Assembly: GCF_003712195.1 (NCBI RefSeq)
Contig: NZ_RDSD01000003.1
Span: forward strand, 239,752 to 303,751
Direction of reading: 5' to 3'
Origin: Proteiniphilum sp. X52
GTDB taxonomy: Bacteria > Bacteroidota > Bacteroidia > Bacteroidales > Dysgonomonadaceae
DNA: 64,000 bases
Below, piece after piece: positions 36,116-45,708 of this stretch. The notes beneath the pieces were generated by a model, which was given only the letters and a program-made list of their open reading frames with translations, ran no database searches and was not told the origin of the DNA. Within the stretch, counting starts at the first letter, position 1. Each line of letters starts with the position of its first letter. A program made the position numbers and the translations under genes.

Positions 36116-36997
36116 TTATTGGATTTTTACTTTCATGAGTGATTGAGTCGGTTCACCCGAAGAGGCGTTTGGCAATGAACCTGTTTCCGCCCAGTCTTCG
36201 TTCGAAGAGAATATGCCGATGCTGATTTCGGAAGCAAGTGTGGTGGGCAGCATCTCTTTAATGATACTCATCTCCGTTTCCACAATGGTTCCGTTGACGG
36301 TTTTGGGTTCAGACATATTAACGATCCCGCTACCGGCACCGAGCACCTCCACCCATTCCCATCCATCTTGGGGTTTGTCTGGCGGCCAATTATAGACAAC
36401 CGCGTCTTCCATTTTCTTCGTGGAGAACCCTTCAATCAGGAAATCGGCACCGCAGGGATCCCATAACCATGAATTTCCGCCTGACGCCGGATCGTTATCG
36501 GTATTGATAAAGATATCTAAAGGAGCCACATTACTCTGGTCATATACCAAGTATATGTAGATATAGTTATCGTCAGCACAAACTTTCATTTCCCGAAGTG
36601 CGGTCAGTGACGCTCCTGAAGAACTGGTAGAGGAAGATAACTGTTCGGAGGAAACCGCCCTCCAGTCCTCGAAATTACCGTCAATCTGTATAAGAGCCGG
36701 CTTTTGGATCTTAAGCATCTCTTTGATTGTTTTGGTTCCACCTTTTCCTGTCACTGTCAGCGTGATGATAAAGTTTCCCGATTCCGAGTATTCATGGAGC
36801 GGATTTTCCTCGGTCGATGTATTTCCGTCCCCGAAATCCCATAGATATTCGGTCGCGTCGGTGGAATAATTGGTGAATTGCACCTTTATTCCATCGACTT
36901 GGTAGTCAAACAAGGCCATAGGGGCTTCTGTTTTCTCACAGGAGACAACAATGAACGCGATCAGGCCTATAAGCGAAAATTGAATGTAATTTTTCAT
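36116..36997 (-). CDS. PKD-domain surface lipoprotein
   Basis: A 293-residue lipoprotein (LIAFIVVSCEKTE). Residues ~25-100 are one PKD domain with the signature EYLWDFGDGNTSTEENPLHE. The rest resembles a carbohydrate-binding CBM9/DOMON-like sandwich: IQIDGNFEDWRAV, ADDNYIYIYLVYD, FINTDNDPASGG. Its place right after SusD (31-base gap) is that of the extra surface glycan-binding proteins (SusE/F-like) of polysaccharide loci. No catalytic residues are evident. The binding role is inferred from fold and position. Confidence 0.8.
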   Translation of the reverse strand: MKNYIQFSLIGLIAFIVVSCEKTEAPMALFDYQVDGIKVQFTNYSTDATEYLWDFGDGNTSTEENPLHEYSESGNFIITLTVTGKGGTKTIKEMLKIQKPALIQIDGNFEDWRAVSSEQLSSSTSSSGASLTALREMKVCADDNYIYIYLVYDQSNVAPLDIFINTDNDPASGGNSWLWDPCGADFLIEGFSTKKMEDAVVYNWPPDKPQDGWEWVEVLGAGSGIVNMSEPKTVNGTIVETEMSIIKEMLPTTLASEISIGIFSSNEDWAETGSLPNASSGEPTQSLMKVKIQ

Positions 36998-37028
36998 TGT
37001 TTTACTATTTAATTGTGATTATTTGTTT

Positions 37029-38699
37029 CTACTTCACCGAGGTTTCATCAAACGGAATGGGATATTGTATTTTCGGATCGTCATATTTTACGATCTCCCA
37101 AGGTTGTACTCCGGCAAAACGGCGATCCATATCTTTTTTGTTGCGATAGAGGTCGAACATGCGATGTCCTTCGAAAGCCAATTCCAGTCGCCTTTCATCC
37201 AATACGACGTCGAGAGCCGATTCATATCCCTTTTCCCTGAAGTTCCGGGTCGTGAAAAGCGCGTCTCCCGATAATCCTGCCCGTTGACGGATCACATTTA
37301 CATCGGCCAGCGCTTCGGAGTCCTTTCCCAGTTTGGCATACGCTTCGGCACGGTTGAGCAATACTTCGCCCCATCGTAACATTACCGGCGAGCTCAGCAT
37401 CGGATCTTGGTCCTGATAAGAGAACTTGCTGATATAATATAGCGGGAAACTATTTCTGTGCTGCATTTTCCTTGTCAGCCGGACATCGTGTTTTTTTCCA
37501 TCCGATGTGATATAATGCTGAGGATACCCATTGACAGTCTCGGTTTCCACATTTATATTCTGTGAACCCTCCGTAAAGAAATATTTTCTGCTTATGGCAT
37601 CATATTCCACATCCCTCAGTTCGTTTGTCCGGAAATCGTCGCCTCCGGCGCTTTCTACCGGCCAGCTGATCATCATGGCCGATCCGTCACTGTCATATTT
37701 GGGGATCACGTAAGAGGTGTATCGCACATCCTGCGGGTATCTCTCATACAGGTTATTCAACGGATCGGATGAAAACACTTCTCCCCATCCCATGCCGTCG
37801 TTGATATACATGGAGGCGATGGACGATTGTCCTTTTGTCTCCAGCGATGTGTGTGCAATTGCCCAAAGCGTCTCTTTTGAGGACAGCGCATTGGCAAAAT
37901 AGGAAGGGTAGGAGGCGGTGGGTTCCAGTTTCGATTCAGGTGATGCTCCGTTCAACATTTCATCGGTCACCAGATCCACCACTTCCTGATTTTTGTCCAT
38001 ATACAGATATACCCTCGAGAGCAATCCTTGTGCGGCTTCCTTCGACACGTATCCTGCATTTCCCCTGCGGGAGCCCGTACTCATAAGCTGAATGGCGCGC
38101 AGAAGGTCTTCCGCTATCTGGTCATATACCTTTCCCACGGTAGCAAAAGAAGCCTCCATGGTGTTAGTGCTTGTTCTTAATATAATCCCCTGATTGTCCC
38201 TGCCGTGGGAATAGGGCTTTGCATAGAGGGTTACCAGATGCAGGTGCGTAATTGCCCTCAGGAAATAGTTTTCTCCTTTGATATGGTCCGATTCTACCGA
38301 TGCTCCGTCCTGTACATTCTCAATGACGGAATTGGCACCGAGGATAATCCTGTAGCCCAGCCACCAGACAGTGGAGACGTTTTTCAATGTATTGTTCGTC
38401 CGATAGACGGTCGCCTCATACAACGGGTCGGTGGTACGTCCCGAGAGAGTCACATTGTCGCTCGGATATTCGGTCATCTGCATGTAATGGCGGATATAGG
38501 TATTCCCGCTTGCGTACAACCCCTTATATTCATATTCATCTTTGAACATCGAATAATTACCGTCGGTAATATATATCGCTCCTCCCGGATCTTTTGAAAG
38601 TTGTTCCGGGGTCAAGGCATCGGACGGAAAATAGTCCAGATTACATGATACTGTCGCCAATAAAAGAAATGATACGGCGTATCGTATTATTTTTTTCAT
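37029..38699 (-). CDS. SusD/RagB-family glycan-binding lipoprotein
   Basis: A 556-residue surface lipoprotein from start 38699 (MKKIIRYAVSFLLLATVSC, then NLDYFPSDALTPEQLSKD). The longer frame to 38771 overlaps susC and has no signal. SusD features are the C-terminal DERRLELAFEGHRMFDLYR and the VNVIRQRAGL helix. It follows susC by 13 bases. The ligand is expected to be the substrate of the linked GH36 enzyme, perhaps an alpha-galactoside or alpha-GalNAc glycan. Confidence 0.93.
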   Translation of the reverse strand: MKKIIRYAVSFLLLATVSCNLDYFPSDALTPEQLSKDPGGAIYITDGNYSMFKDEYEYKGLYASGNTYIRHYMQMTEYPSDNVTLSGRTTDPLYEATVYRTNNTLKNVSTVWWLGYRIILGANSVIENVQDGASVESDHIKGENYFLRAITHLHLVTLYAKPYSHGRDNQGIILRTSTNTMEASFATVGKVYDQIAEDLLRAIQLMSTGSRRGNAGYVSKEAAQGLLSRVYLYMDKNQEVVDLVTDEMLNGASPESKLEPTASYPSYFANALSSKETLWAIAHTSLETKGQSSIASMYINDGMGWGEVFSSDPLNNLYERYPQDVRYTSYVIPKYDSDGSAMMISWPVESAGGDDFRTNELRDVEYDAISRKYFFTEGSQNINVETETVNGYPQHYITSDGKKHDVRLTRKMQHRNSFPLYYISKFSYQDQDPMLSSPVMLRWGEVLLNRAEAYAKLGKDSEALADVNVIRQRAGLSGDALFTTRNFREKGYESALDVVLDERRLELAFEGHRMFDLYRNKKDMDRRFAGVQPWEIVKYDDPKIQYPIPFDETSVK

Positions 38700-38712
38700 A
38701 AATTTCACTCTA

Positions 38713-41706
38713 TTAAAAGTTGATTTCCACACCTGCCAAAACCTGGCGGCTGATAGGGTAATTATCGGCATACAATCCGGCGAGCGAATATTCGGTCGTT
38801 TTAAGGCTTACTTCCGGGTCCATTCCCGAGAAACGGGTGAAAGTGAGAAGGTTGTCACCGGATATGTATACTTTACAATTAGATATAGACACTTTTTTCA
38901 GTAAACTTTGCGGAAGATTGTATCCCAATGTGACGTTTTTTATCCTGAAAAAACTGCCGTTTTCCAGATAACGCGATGATATGTTGTTCGATCCCTTATT
39001 TCCATTCATGACCGCTTTCGGATGGGTGGCGATATCGCCCTGTTGTTTCCATCTTACCCATCCCAACCGGTTGTCATCGATGGACAATTGGTTATATCCC
39101 AGATAGGCCCCGTCCGCATCTGTCGATAAACGGTTATAGTTGAATATTTTATTTCCGTAAACAAAATTTGTGTTGATGTTGAGGCTGAACCCTTTGAGCG
39201 TGAGGTTGTTGATGAACCCTCCACTGAATTTTGGGGTTGCTTTTCCGACAACTTGCGGATCTGCCTGGGTAAAATCATTCGTGCTTGACCGTTCGGTGAT
39301 ATTGCCGTTATCGTCCCGCACTATTTTTTCCCATAACGGATCGCCGTTTTCAGGATCCACGCCCAACCATTTGGGCATGTACCAACTGTAGATATCCTGT
39401 CCACGCTTTACTTCCTGGTAGACCATATTCCTTGTAAGCAAGAAATGTTCATCGTTGGGAGTTCCCATCACGGTGTTCTTATTGAATCCTATGTTGAACA
39501 TGGTGTTCCATGTGAAAGTGGGGCGTTGGATGTTTTTGGTGTTTAATTGTATCTCCATTCCCTGATTACGCACGCTGCCGATATTTTCCATTCCTTCGAA
39601 GAAACCGGTGGAAGGTTTCCGGGGTACGGCCAACAGCAGATCCTTGTTCTCGATATTGTAAAGGTCGAAATTCAATTCGATGTTTTTCCACAGGTTGACA
39701 TCCACCCCCACGCCGGCCATATAGGCGGTCTCCCAACCCAGATAGGGATTCCCTGAACGTTCGGGGGTTGCGCCGACCTGGTTCTGATAGGAGCTGTTGA
39801 GGGAGAATGTCGAGAGATAGCGGAAAGACCCGATGTTTGAGTTTCCCGTGACCCCGTAACTCGACCGAAGCTTTAAAAATGAAATCACGTCGTTGCCTTT
39901 CAGAAAATCTTCGTTGCTTAACAGCCACGAAGCGGCAACCGAGGGGAAGTAGCCGATCCTCCGTTCCGGCCCGAAGGTGGAGCTGGCATCCATTCTGTAG
40001 GAAGCGGTGGCGAAGTACCGGTTTGAATGGCTGTATTGGGCCTGCGCGAAGGCAGACCATCCGGCTCCCGGAATTTTGTATCCGCCGATTTTATAGACTG
40101 CGGCGGCATTCAATGCATCCATTCCATTGGGCATGCCGATCCCTGATGCCGACATGTAGTCAGTGCCGTATATGCCATATTCCCATCCGATGAGTCCGTT
40201 TAGGGAGTGATTCCCCCTTTCTTTACTGGCTTTTAAAATATTCGTAGTGCCAAAAGAGTTGCTTAATGTGGCATTGTTCAGCAAATAACCCTTTGCGTAA
40301 GAGGGGCTGTATGACCTTGGGTCTATGAATTGATCATATTTCGATGTGTTCTGGGAGAATCTGTTTGTGGTTGTGAATATCAACCATGGCAGGATTGACC
40401 AGTTGAACTGTACGTCGGCAACGATCCCATATGATTTGGATTTGCTGTAATTGTACTGCTCATTGTGCAGGGCATTCCATTTATCCTGAGAATACCATGT
40501 CTTCCCGTTATCAGGCCTGACTGCGCTTGTGATCTTGACAATCTCTCCGTTGGCGTCATAGGGGTTGTCCCAAGGCATCTTGGTGTATGCGTCATTGAGT
40601 GTGGTCCAGCTCGACGCGCTCCGGTCGCGTGAGGTCGTATATGCCAGCCGGATATTCATATCCAAGTTCGAAAAGAGTTGAGCATTCAGATTCAGACGGG
40701 TGGAGATCTTGTCGAAATTGGTATTAATCAGTGTTCCCTCTTCGTTATAATAATCTACGCTGGCAAAATAGCCTATCTTTCCCGTACTTCCCGAAATGGA
40801 TGTGTAATAATTCTGTAGCCATCCCGGAGAGAAGAATGCGTCCTGCCAGTTATAATCCTGTCCCAAGAGATAGAATGGACGAAGCTGCTTGAACAATGAC
40901 GCGCTTAGCATGTCTTTGTGCATTAAAAACAGCTCTTTTGAGTCCATCATTTTAAAGTTCCCGAACAAGGGGCTTTTCTGTCCGACCTTTGTTTTGAAGT
41001 TCACTTTTGTTGCTTGGTTTTTTGAGGCCGACTTGGTGGTGACAACGATTACACCTCCTGCCGCTGCGGAACCGTATAAAGCGGTCGCACCCGCGTCCTT
41101 CAGTACCGTGATAGTCTCAATGTCGTTCGGATTGAATGTCCCATATGGTATTCCGTCGACCACATAAAGCGGATCAGCATCCGCCGTGATCGAGCCTGTC
41201 CCGCGAACGCGTATCTCGGCATTCGCTCCGGGTTGTCCTGTGGAGTTATAGACAACAACACCGGCTACTTTTCCTTGCAGCATATTTCCCACATCGGAAG
41301 TGTTCACGTCTGTCAATTGTTCCGACGACAGGGTCACCAATGAACTGGAAAGTTCGGCTTTTTTCTGGCTGGAGTATCCCATTACAATGACTTCCTCCAT
41401 CAAATATGTGTCGGTTTCGAGAGCAATATCGATGATCTCTCTCCCGTCTACGGCACGTTCCTGGGTTTTAAACCCCACATACGAGAAGAGAAGTACGTCG
41501 CCGGATTTTGCCTCGATGGAATAGTTCCCGTCGATATCGGTAATGGTTCCGGCGGTGCTTCCCTTTATGGCTACACTCACTCCTGGCAGTGACTGTTGAT
41601 CTTCGGCTGACGTGACTGTCCCCCGAACCGTAACTTGTGCATAGGAGCCTAATGAAAACAAAAGAATCAATAGGCATGTTAACTTAAATCTACTTCGCAT
41701 GATCAT
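38713..41706 (-). CDS. SusC/RagA TonB-dependent outer-membrane transporter
   Basis: A 997-residue receptor. The signal LLILLFSLGSYAQ is followed by the carboxypeptidase-regulatory-like domain (VRGTVTSAEDQQSLPGVSVA), the TonB-box region YLMEEVIVMGYSSQ, the plug (MLQGKVAGVVVYNS, ALYGSAAAGGVIVV) and a barrel ending QVLAGVEINF. It pairs with the SusD gene that follows. Unlike the susC at 16.2 kb it lies downstream of cytoplasmic sugar-catabolic genes, with 75 bases between it and the GH36 gene. ATG at 41700 is an equally good start. Confidence 0.94.
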   Translation of the reverse strand: MIMRSRFKLTCLLILLFSLGSYAQVTVRGTVTSAEDQQSLPGVSVAIKGSTAGTITDIDGNYSIEAKSGDVLLFSYVGFKTQERAVDGREIIDIALETDTYLMEEVIVMGYSSQKKAELSSSLVTLSSEQLTDVNTSDVGNMLQGKVAGVVVYNSTGQPGANAEIRVRGTGSITADADPLYVVDGIPYGTFNPNDIETITVLKDAGATALYGSAAAGGVIVVTTKSASKNQATKVNFKTKVGQKSPLFGNFKMMDSKELFLMHKDMLSASLFKQLRPFYLLGQDYNWQDAFFSPGWLQNYYTSISGSTGKIGYFASVDYYNEEGTLINTNFDKISTRLNLNAQLFSNLDMNIRLAYTTSRDRSASSWTTLNDAYTKMPWDNPYDANGEIVKITSAVRPDNGKTWYSQDKWNALHNEQYNYSKSKSYGIVADVQFNWSILPWLIFTTTNRFSQNTSKYDQFIDPRSYSPSYAKGYLLNNATLSNSFGTTNILKASKERGNHSLNGLIGWEYGIYGTDYMSASGIGMPNGMDALNAAAVYKIGGYKIPGAGWSAFAQAQYSHSNRYFATASYRMDASSTFGPERRIGYFPSVAASWLLSNEDFLKGNDVISFLKLRSSYGVTGNSNIGSFRYLSTFSLNSSYQNQVGATPERSGNPYLGWETAYMAGVGVDVNLWKNIELNFDLYNIENKDLLLAVPRKPSTGFFEGMENIGSVRNQGMEIQLNTKNIQRPTFTWNTMFNIGFNKNTVMGTPNDEHFLLTRNMVYQEVKRGQDIYSWYMPKWLGVDPENGDPLWEKIVRDDNGNITERSSTNDFTQADPQVVGKATPKFSGGFINNLTLKGFSLNINTNFVYGNKIFNYNRLSTDADGAYLGYNQLSIDDNRLGWVRWKQQGDIATHPKAVMNGNKGSNNISSRYLENGSFFRIKNVTLGYNLPQSLLKKVSISNCKVYISGDNLLTFTRFSGMDPEVSLKTTEYSLAGLYADNYPISRQVLAGVEINF

Positions 41707-41781
41707 AAAGTGTAAAATTGTGTTTTATTCCAGTCTCCCTATAATATGTTCAGATACGTATGATACCTGTCTCGTATCCGC

Positions 41782-43836
41782 TTAATATACCTCAATCAGG
41801 TAATTGGCTTTAAAATCCCGATTTATGACAGGATTGTCGCCGTTGATGGTGTAAGACCTTTTTTCATCGGTGGTATATTCCACGACGGTGTATTCCCGGC
41901 CTTTTTCTAATCCTCTCAATTCTATTTCACCACTCCATTCATCGGCGTAAAATGCGTAGTACATTTTGCCATCCTTTTCAATTACGTGTGCTTCCGGTTT
42001 GAAGAAGCCTATGTCGTAAAGTCCACCAAGATAGGTCCCTGTGGAAAGCTTTTTCTCGTCATATAATGAGAACCACTTCTTCCATATATTCTCTTTTTCA
42101 GGTGTTAACAGATAATCTTCTTTGACATTAGGATTGTTTTTCGGATAAGTGAATTTGGTTCCCAATACCGCGCCAATACCAAACGAACTTGCAAAATCGT
42201 TTCCGTGGTCGCTTAATTCCACGTGATCGCCAAAATATGCCGTTTTCGGAATTAAAGCCTTGTAGATATAGCCTTTTGACCTGATCTGGCTGCTGTTCAA
42301 TGGGTCGGACGCAACCACCTGGTTACAATAGGGCATATTGTAGAAAGACATGCAGGTGCCACAAGGGCAATTCTGGACAACTGCGTGGGGCTTGACCTTC
42401 AGCGATTCTTCATAAATCAGTTTGAAGTAATCAGGCAGTTCCCTTACCGATAATTGCGGATCCTGGGGATGATTGGCCGCGCTGTAGTCGGGATGCACGG
42501 CATTCAGATGTTGGCCGTCGAGTTTTAATCCGTCAAAATCATATACCGATAAGAACTTATGCACAAGCCTTTTGGTCTCTTCAATGGTTTTACCGGCTAG
42601 CGGAGACATATAATAACTATTCCACCATGAAATACCATAAGGCTCTCCCTCTTTGGAAAGCATCAATACCTCAGGATTTTCTTCCAGTATTTTTGTTCCG
42701 GGGTCTGCAGCCAGCGGTGCCCACCAAAGCTGGACTTTTAATCCGTCTTTTTTCATCTCTCTGACTAAATCTATCATCTCCTGATCCCCGCCGGGGAAGC
42801 GATTGGGATCCAGATCCCAATCGCCTTCGGCAATCTGATAACCGTCGTCGACTGTAGCCCATCGAATGCCTAATTCCCTTACTTTTGGCAAAGTGCCCAA
42901 GACTTCTTGAAAAGTAGCCGTACGTTCATAGCCCCAGGAGCACCACATCGATTCAAACGCGGCCGGCTCCGATTCGGGCATCACGATCCCCGATTTCCGC
43001 ATCAATTCAGCGTATTGGCGTAAGGGCCTGAAGCAATCCCCTTCGTATAACTGCACAAAACTCAGCAGTGAAGATATGGTGTCCCCGGGCAACAGCTCTT
43101 TCGCATCGTCATACATTTTTTCCATGGCGATGGTAGCATTGTCAGAGTTGTCTTTTTTCTCCACGGGCAATGAAACCAGTTCGGGATGTTTTGAAACATG
43201 CCCTATGGCTATGCCCATGTCGGGACGCCATAAGCAGGTGACCGGGATTCCTCCGCCATAATCGGAATTGTTCATCCCCATGTAGTTGCGCTGGAAAAAC
43301 TGACCCTCTACCGGTAGTATCCAATCAGCCCTTTCTGAAGTCGACTCACCCTGAAAAGACCAGAAGCCGGGAGTGGCGGATCCTCCGATTATTTCATAGT
43401 TGTTATTCCTTATGCCCTTGACGAATAACGGTCCTTCCGTATGATTGATATAGGAGGTTTTGGTCAACAACATGTCCGGAAAATCGCGGTATTTAATAAC
43501 AGTCAGTATCTTGGTCAACCTTCCGTTATGCAATGTTGTGTCGCCTGTAAAAGAATAAACCTCCCCCTTTCCTATCGAATCGGAGATCGGGGCTTTTATT
43601 TTTTTGTTCAGGACAAACAGTTCATATTCAGTCCCGTCGTCCATGATCAAATGATCCGAGGAATTAAAATCAACCAGTTGGTTCGCATTCGCCGGTATCC
43701 ATTGTAGTCGGGTTCGCATCCGGTCATTGATCTCGAATCCCAAATTCCCGTTCGATAGGTTGTTAGACACATTTCCGCACGACAAAAGGATGAGGCATAA
43801 GGAACTCCATAATGTAAACTTTCTAATATTCTTCAT
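41782..43836 (-). CDS. GH36-type alpha-galactosidase/alpha-N-acetylgalactosaminidase, lipoprotein
   Basis: A 684-residue lipoprotein (LCLILLSCGNVSN). An N-terminal beta-supersandwich precedes a TIM barrel of clan GH-D. Key segments are MWCSWGYERTATF, WATVDDGYQIAEGDWDLD, QLWWAPLAADPG, FDGLKLDGQHLNAVHPD with the predicted nucleophile Asp near residue 434, and VVASDPLNSSQIRSKG with the predicted acid/base Asp near 508. GH36 includes alpha-galactosidases and alpha-GalNAcases. The neighbouring AgaS/Kba genes make GalNAc release a fair guess, but sequence alone does not decide. Confidence 0.87.
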   Translation of the reverse strand: MKNIRKFTLWSSLCLILLSCGNVSNNLSNGNLGFEINDRMRTRLQWIPANANQLVDFNSSDHLIMDDGTEYELFVLNKKIKAPISDSIGKGEVYSFTGDTTLHNGRLTKILTVIKYRDFPDMLLTKTSYINHTEGPLFVKGIRNNNYEIIGGSATPGFWSFQGESTSERADWILPVEGQFFQRNYMGMNNSDYGGGIPVTCLWRPDMGIAIGHVSKHPELVSLPVEKKDNSDNATIAMEKMYDDAKELLPGDTISSLLSFVQLYEGDCFRPLRQYAELMRKSGIVMPESEPAAFESMWCSWGYERTATFQEVLGTLPKVRELGIRWATVDDGYQIAEGDWDLDPNRFPGGDQEMIDLVREMKKDGLKVQLWWAPLAADPGTKILEENPEVLMLSKEGEPYGISWWNSYYMSPLAGKTIEETKRLVHKFLSVYDFDGLKLDGQHLNAVHPDYSAANHPQDPQLSVRELPDYFKLIYEESLKVKPHAVVQNCPCGTCMSFYNMPYCNQVVASDPLNSSQIRSKGYIYKALIPKTAYFGDHVELSDHGNDFASSFGIGAVLGTKFTYPKNNPNVKEDYLLTPEKENIWKKWFSLYDEKKLSTGTYLGGLYDIGFFKPEAHVIEKDGKMYYAFYADEWSGEIELRGLEKGREYTVVEYTTDEKRSYTINGDNPVINRDFKANYLIEVY

Positions 43837-43931
43837 CGTATATTGGAGTTTGTTATGTTGCTTGTTTTTAGTTTCTTGTAATTATCTATCCTCTATTTCC
43901 GCAATCAAATTGATGGGTAGGCGGGGATATC

Positions 43932-44750
43932 TCAGCTGAAGTTCACGATTTTGAATTTATGGATCAGCAAATCTGCCACGGGCTTACACGCTTTTGGGAA
44001 GACTTTTCTTAAGTCGATCTCATCGGTGGTGAGAAGCGTGTTTTTGAGTGCCTTCATAAACGTGTCTTTTATTTCGGTGGCGAGATTGATTTTGGTGATT
44101 CCATTTTTAATCGCGCTTTGTATCATCGGATCCGGAATGCCGGAACTTCCGTGGAGGACAAGGATCGCGTCTGTCGCTTTGTGTATTTCCGCGATTCTTT
44201 CAATGTTCAGGTTGGGTGCCGATTTATAGAATCCGTGGGCTGAGCCTACGGCGATTGCCAGCGCGTCTACCCCGGTTTGCTCGACAAATTCCGACGCTTC
44301 ATCGGCCGTTGTGAATTCGCCCGTTTGCTCCTGTCCCGGTTTGGCTATATACCCGAGTTCTGCTTCAACATTCGCATTGTATTTTTGGGCTGTTTCCACC
44401 ACCTGTCTCGTAATTTCCACATTTTTGGAAAACGGTTTGTTACTTGCGTCTATCATCACTGAGTCAAAGCCTGCATCCAAACATTCCTGCACAAGTTCTA
44501 CCGAATCGCCATGATCCAGGTGAATCCATCCCTTTACCCCATAGTCTTCGAGTGATTGCCGTGCCAGTGCCACCGACTCTCTCAGTCCCATATATTCAAT
44601 GGAACTTCTGGTCAGTTGAAGAATGACCGGCAGCCGGCAGGATTCCGCCGCCGTGAGGACACTTTGAAGGGTTTCCAGATTGTAAAAATTGGTCGCAAGG
44701 ATCGCCTTTTGATCCCGTTGATACTCTTTTAGTTTTTCCTGTAAAGTCAT
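43932..44750 (-). CDS. Class II tagatose/fructose-bisphosphate aldolase (KbaY/GatY-like)
   Basis: A 272-residue zinc aldolase. Metal-binding His residues are seen in WIHLDHGDS, AVGSAHGFY and LVLHGSSGIPD, and the substrate-phosphate loop in NGITKINLATEI. GatY/KbaY enzymes split tagatose-1,6-bisphosphate into DHAP and glyceraldehyde-3-phosphate and need a GatZ/KbaZ partner for full activity. The partner is encoded two genes upstream, which favours the tagatose assignment over fructose-bisphosphate aldolase. The start is four bases after the PfkB stop. Confidence 0.88.
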   Translation of the reverse strand: MTLQEKLKEYQRDQKAILATNFYNLETLQSVLTAAESCRLPVILQLTRSSIEYMGLRESVALARQSLEDYGVKGWIHLDHGDSVELVQECLDAGFDSVMIDASNKPFSKNVEITRQVVETAQKYNANVEAELGYIAKPGQEQTGEFTTADEASEFVEQTGVDALAIAVGSAHGFYKSAPNLNIERIAEIHKATDAILVLHGSSGIPDPMIQSAIKNGITKINLATEIKDTFMKALKNTLLTTDEIDLRKVFPKACKPVADLLIHKFKIVNFS

Positions 44751-44754
44751 GCGA

Positions 44755-45708
44755 TCAGATTTTTAGCGTTTGGTTGAATCTTGTCCGTGCAATAGCTTTT
44801 ACAGCTTCTTTTGAGGTAAATGCTCCTGTTCCACCGGCTGCGGTTGTATTTATTGCACCCGTTAAATTCCCGACGATCTGCGCGTTTCCAGCTGTTTCGC
44901 CTTTCACGAAAGCATGGATAAAACCCGCGTTAAAGCTGTCTCCCGCGCCAATGGCGTCAATGACATCATTGTTCAGGAAAGCGTCAAGATGTATTGGTTC
45001 CCGATTCCTCTGCAATAGCAGGGATCCCTTTCTGCCGCGTTTAACCACGCAAATATGAATGTAAGGAGCTATTTTCCCGACCGCCTCTTCCAATGTTGTT
45101 GCTTGTGTGATAAATTTGAGTTCGGTTTCGTTGGGAAGAAAAACATCCACATACGGGAGGATACTTTCATAATCCATATCCCATTTTTCGTTGGGATCCC
45201 ATTGGGTATCGAGCGAAGTGGTCACATTATTGTCCCTCGCGGTTTTCAGGATATCGCTCAAGTCTTTCTTAATGCCGGACTGCATGAAAATTGAGGATAG
45301 ATGGATGTGTTTTGTTTTCGAGAAAAGGGTTTTATCCATATCGTCAAAGGTCATGAAATCCATGGCTCCCTGGTACGTCACATTTGCGCGGTCTTCATTG
45401 TAATTCAGACAAATGGTCGCGCCGGAAGAATATTTGTCTGATTTTATGAGCATGGATGTATCCACGCCTTTACCGGAAAGGTTGGACTCTATTAAATGTC
45501 CGAAGGTATCCCGGCCGATCATGCCGACAAAACCTGTCCTTGACCCCAAACAAGCGATATTTGCCGCAAAAATGGCTGTGGAACTGCCCAGCGTCAGATT
45601 CATCTCTTTTGCGAATTTCTCTTTCCCGACCTCAGGCTCACCGTCAATACTGTTGAGAATCACATCCACATTGAGTTCTCCAATCGCGATAACATCGAAC
45701 TTATTCAT
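44755..45708 (-). CDS. PfkB-family sugar kinase, probable tagatose-6-phosphate kinase
   Basis: A 317-residue ribokinase-fold kinase. The family signature DAIGAGDSFNAGF near residue 250 contains the catalytic Asp, and the N-terminal GELNVDVIL strand is typical. PfkB enzymes phosphorylate fructose-1-P, tagatose-6-P, ketohexoses and others. Here it lies between KbaZ and KbaY genes, overlapping the KbaZ stop by four bases (ATGA), so tagatose-6-phosphate is the natural substrate. That step is done by PfkA in E. coli, which has no such gene in its aga cluster. Confidence 0.87.
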   Translation of the reverse strand: MNKFDVIAIGELNVDVILNSIDGEPEVGKEKFAKEMNLTLGSSTAIFAANIACLGSRTGFVGMIGRDTFGHLIESNLSGKGVDTSMLIKSDKYSSGATICLNYNEDRANVTYQGAMDFMTFDDMDKTLFSKTKHIHLSSIFMQSGIKKDLSDILKTARDNNVTTSLDTQWDPNEKWDMDYESILPYVDVFLPNETELKFITQATTLEEAVGKIAPYIHICVVKRGRKGSLLLQRNREPIHLDAFLNNDVIDAIGAGDSFNAGFIHAFVKGETAGNAQIVGNLTGAINTTAAGGTGAFTSKEAVKAIARTRFNQTLKI

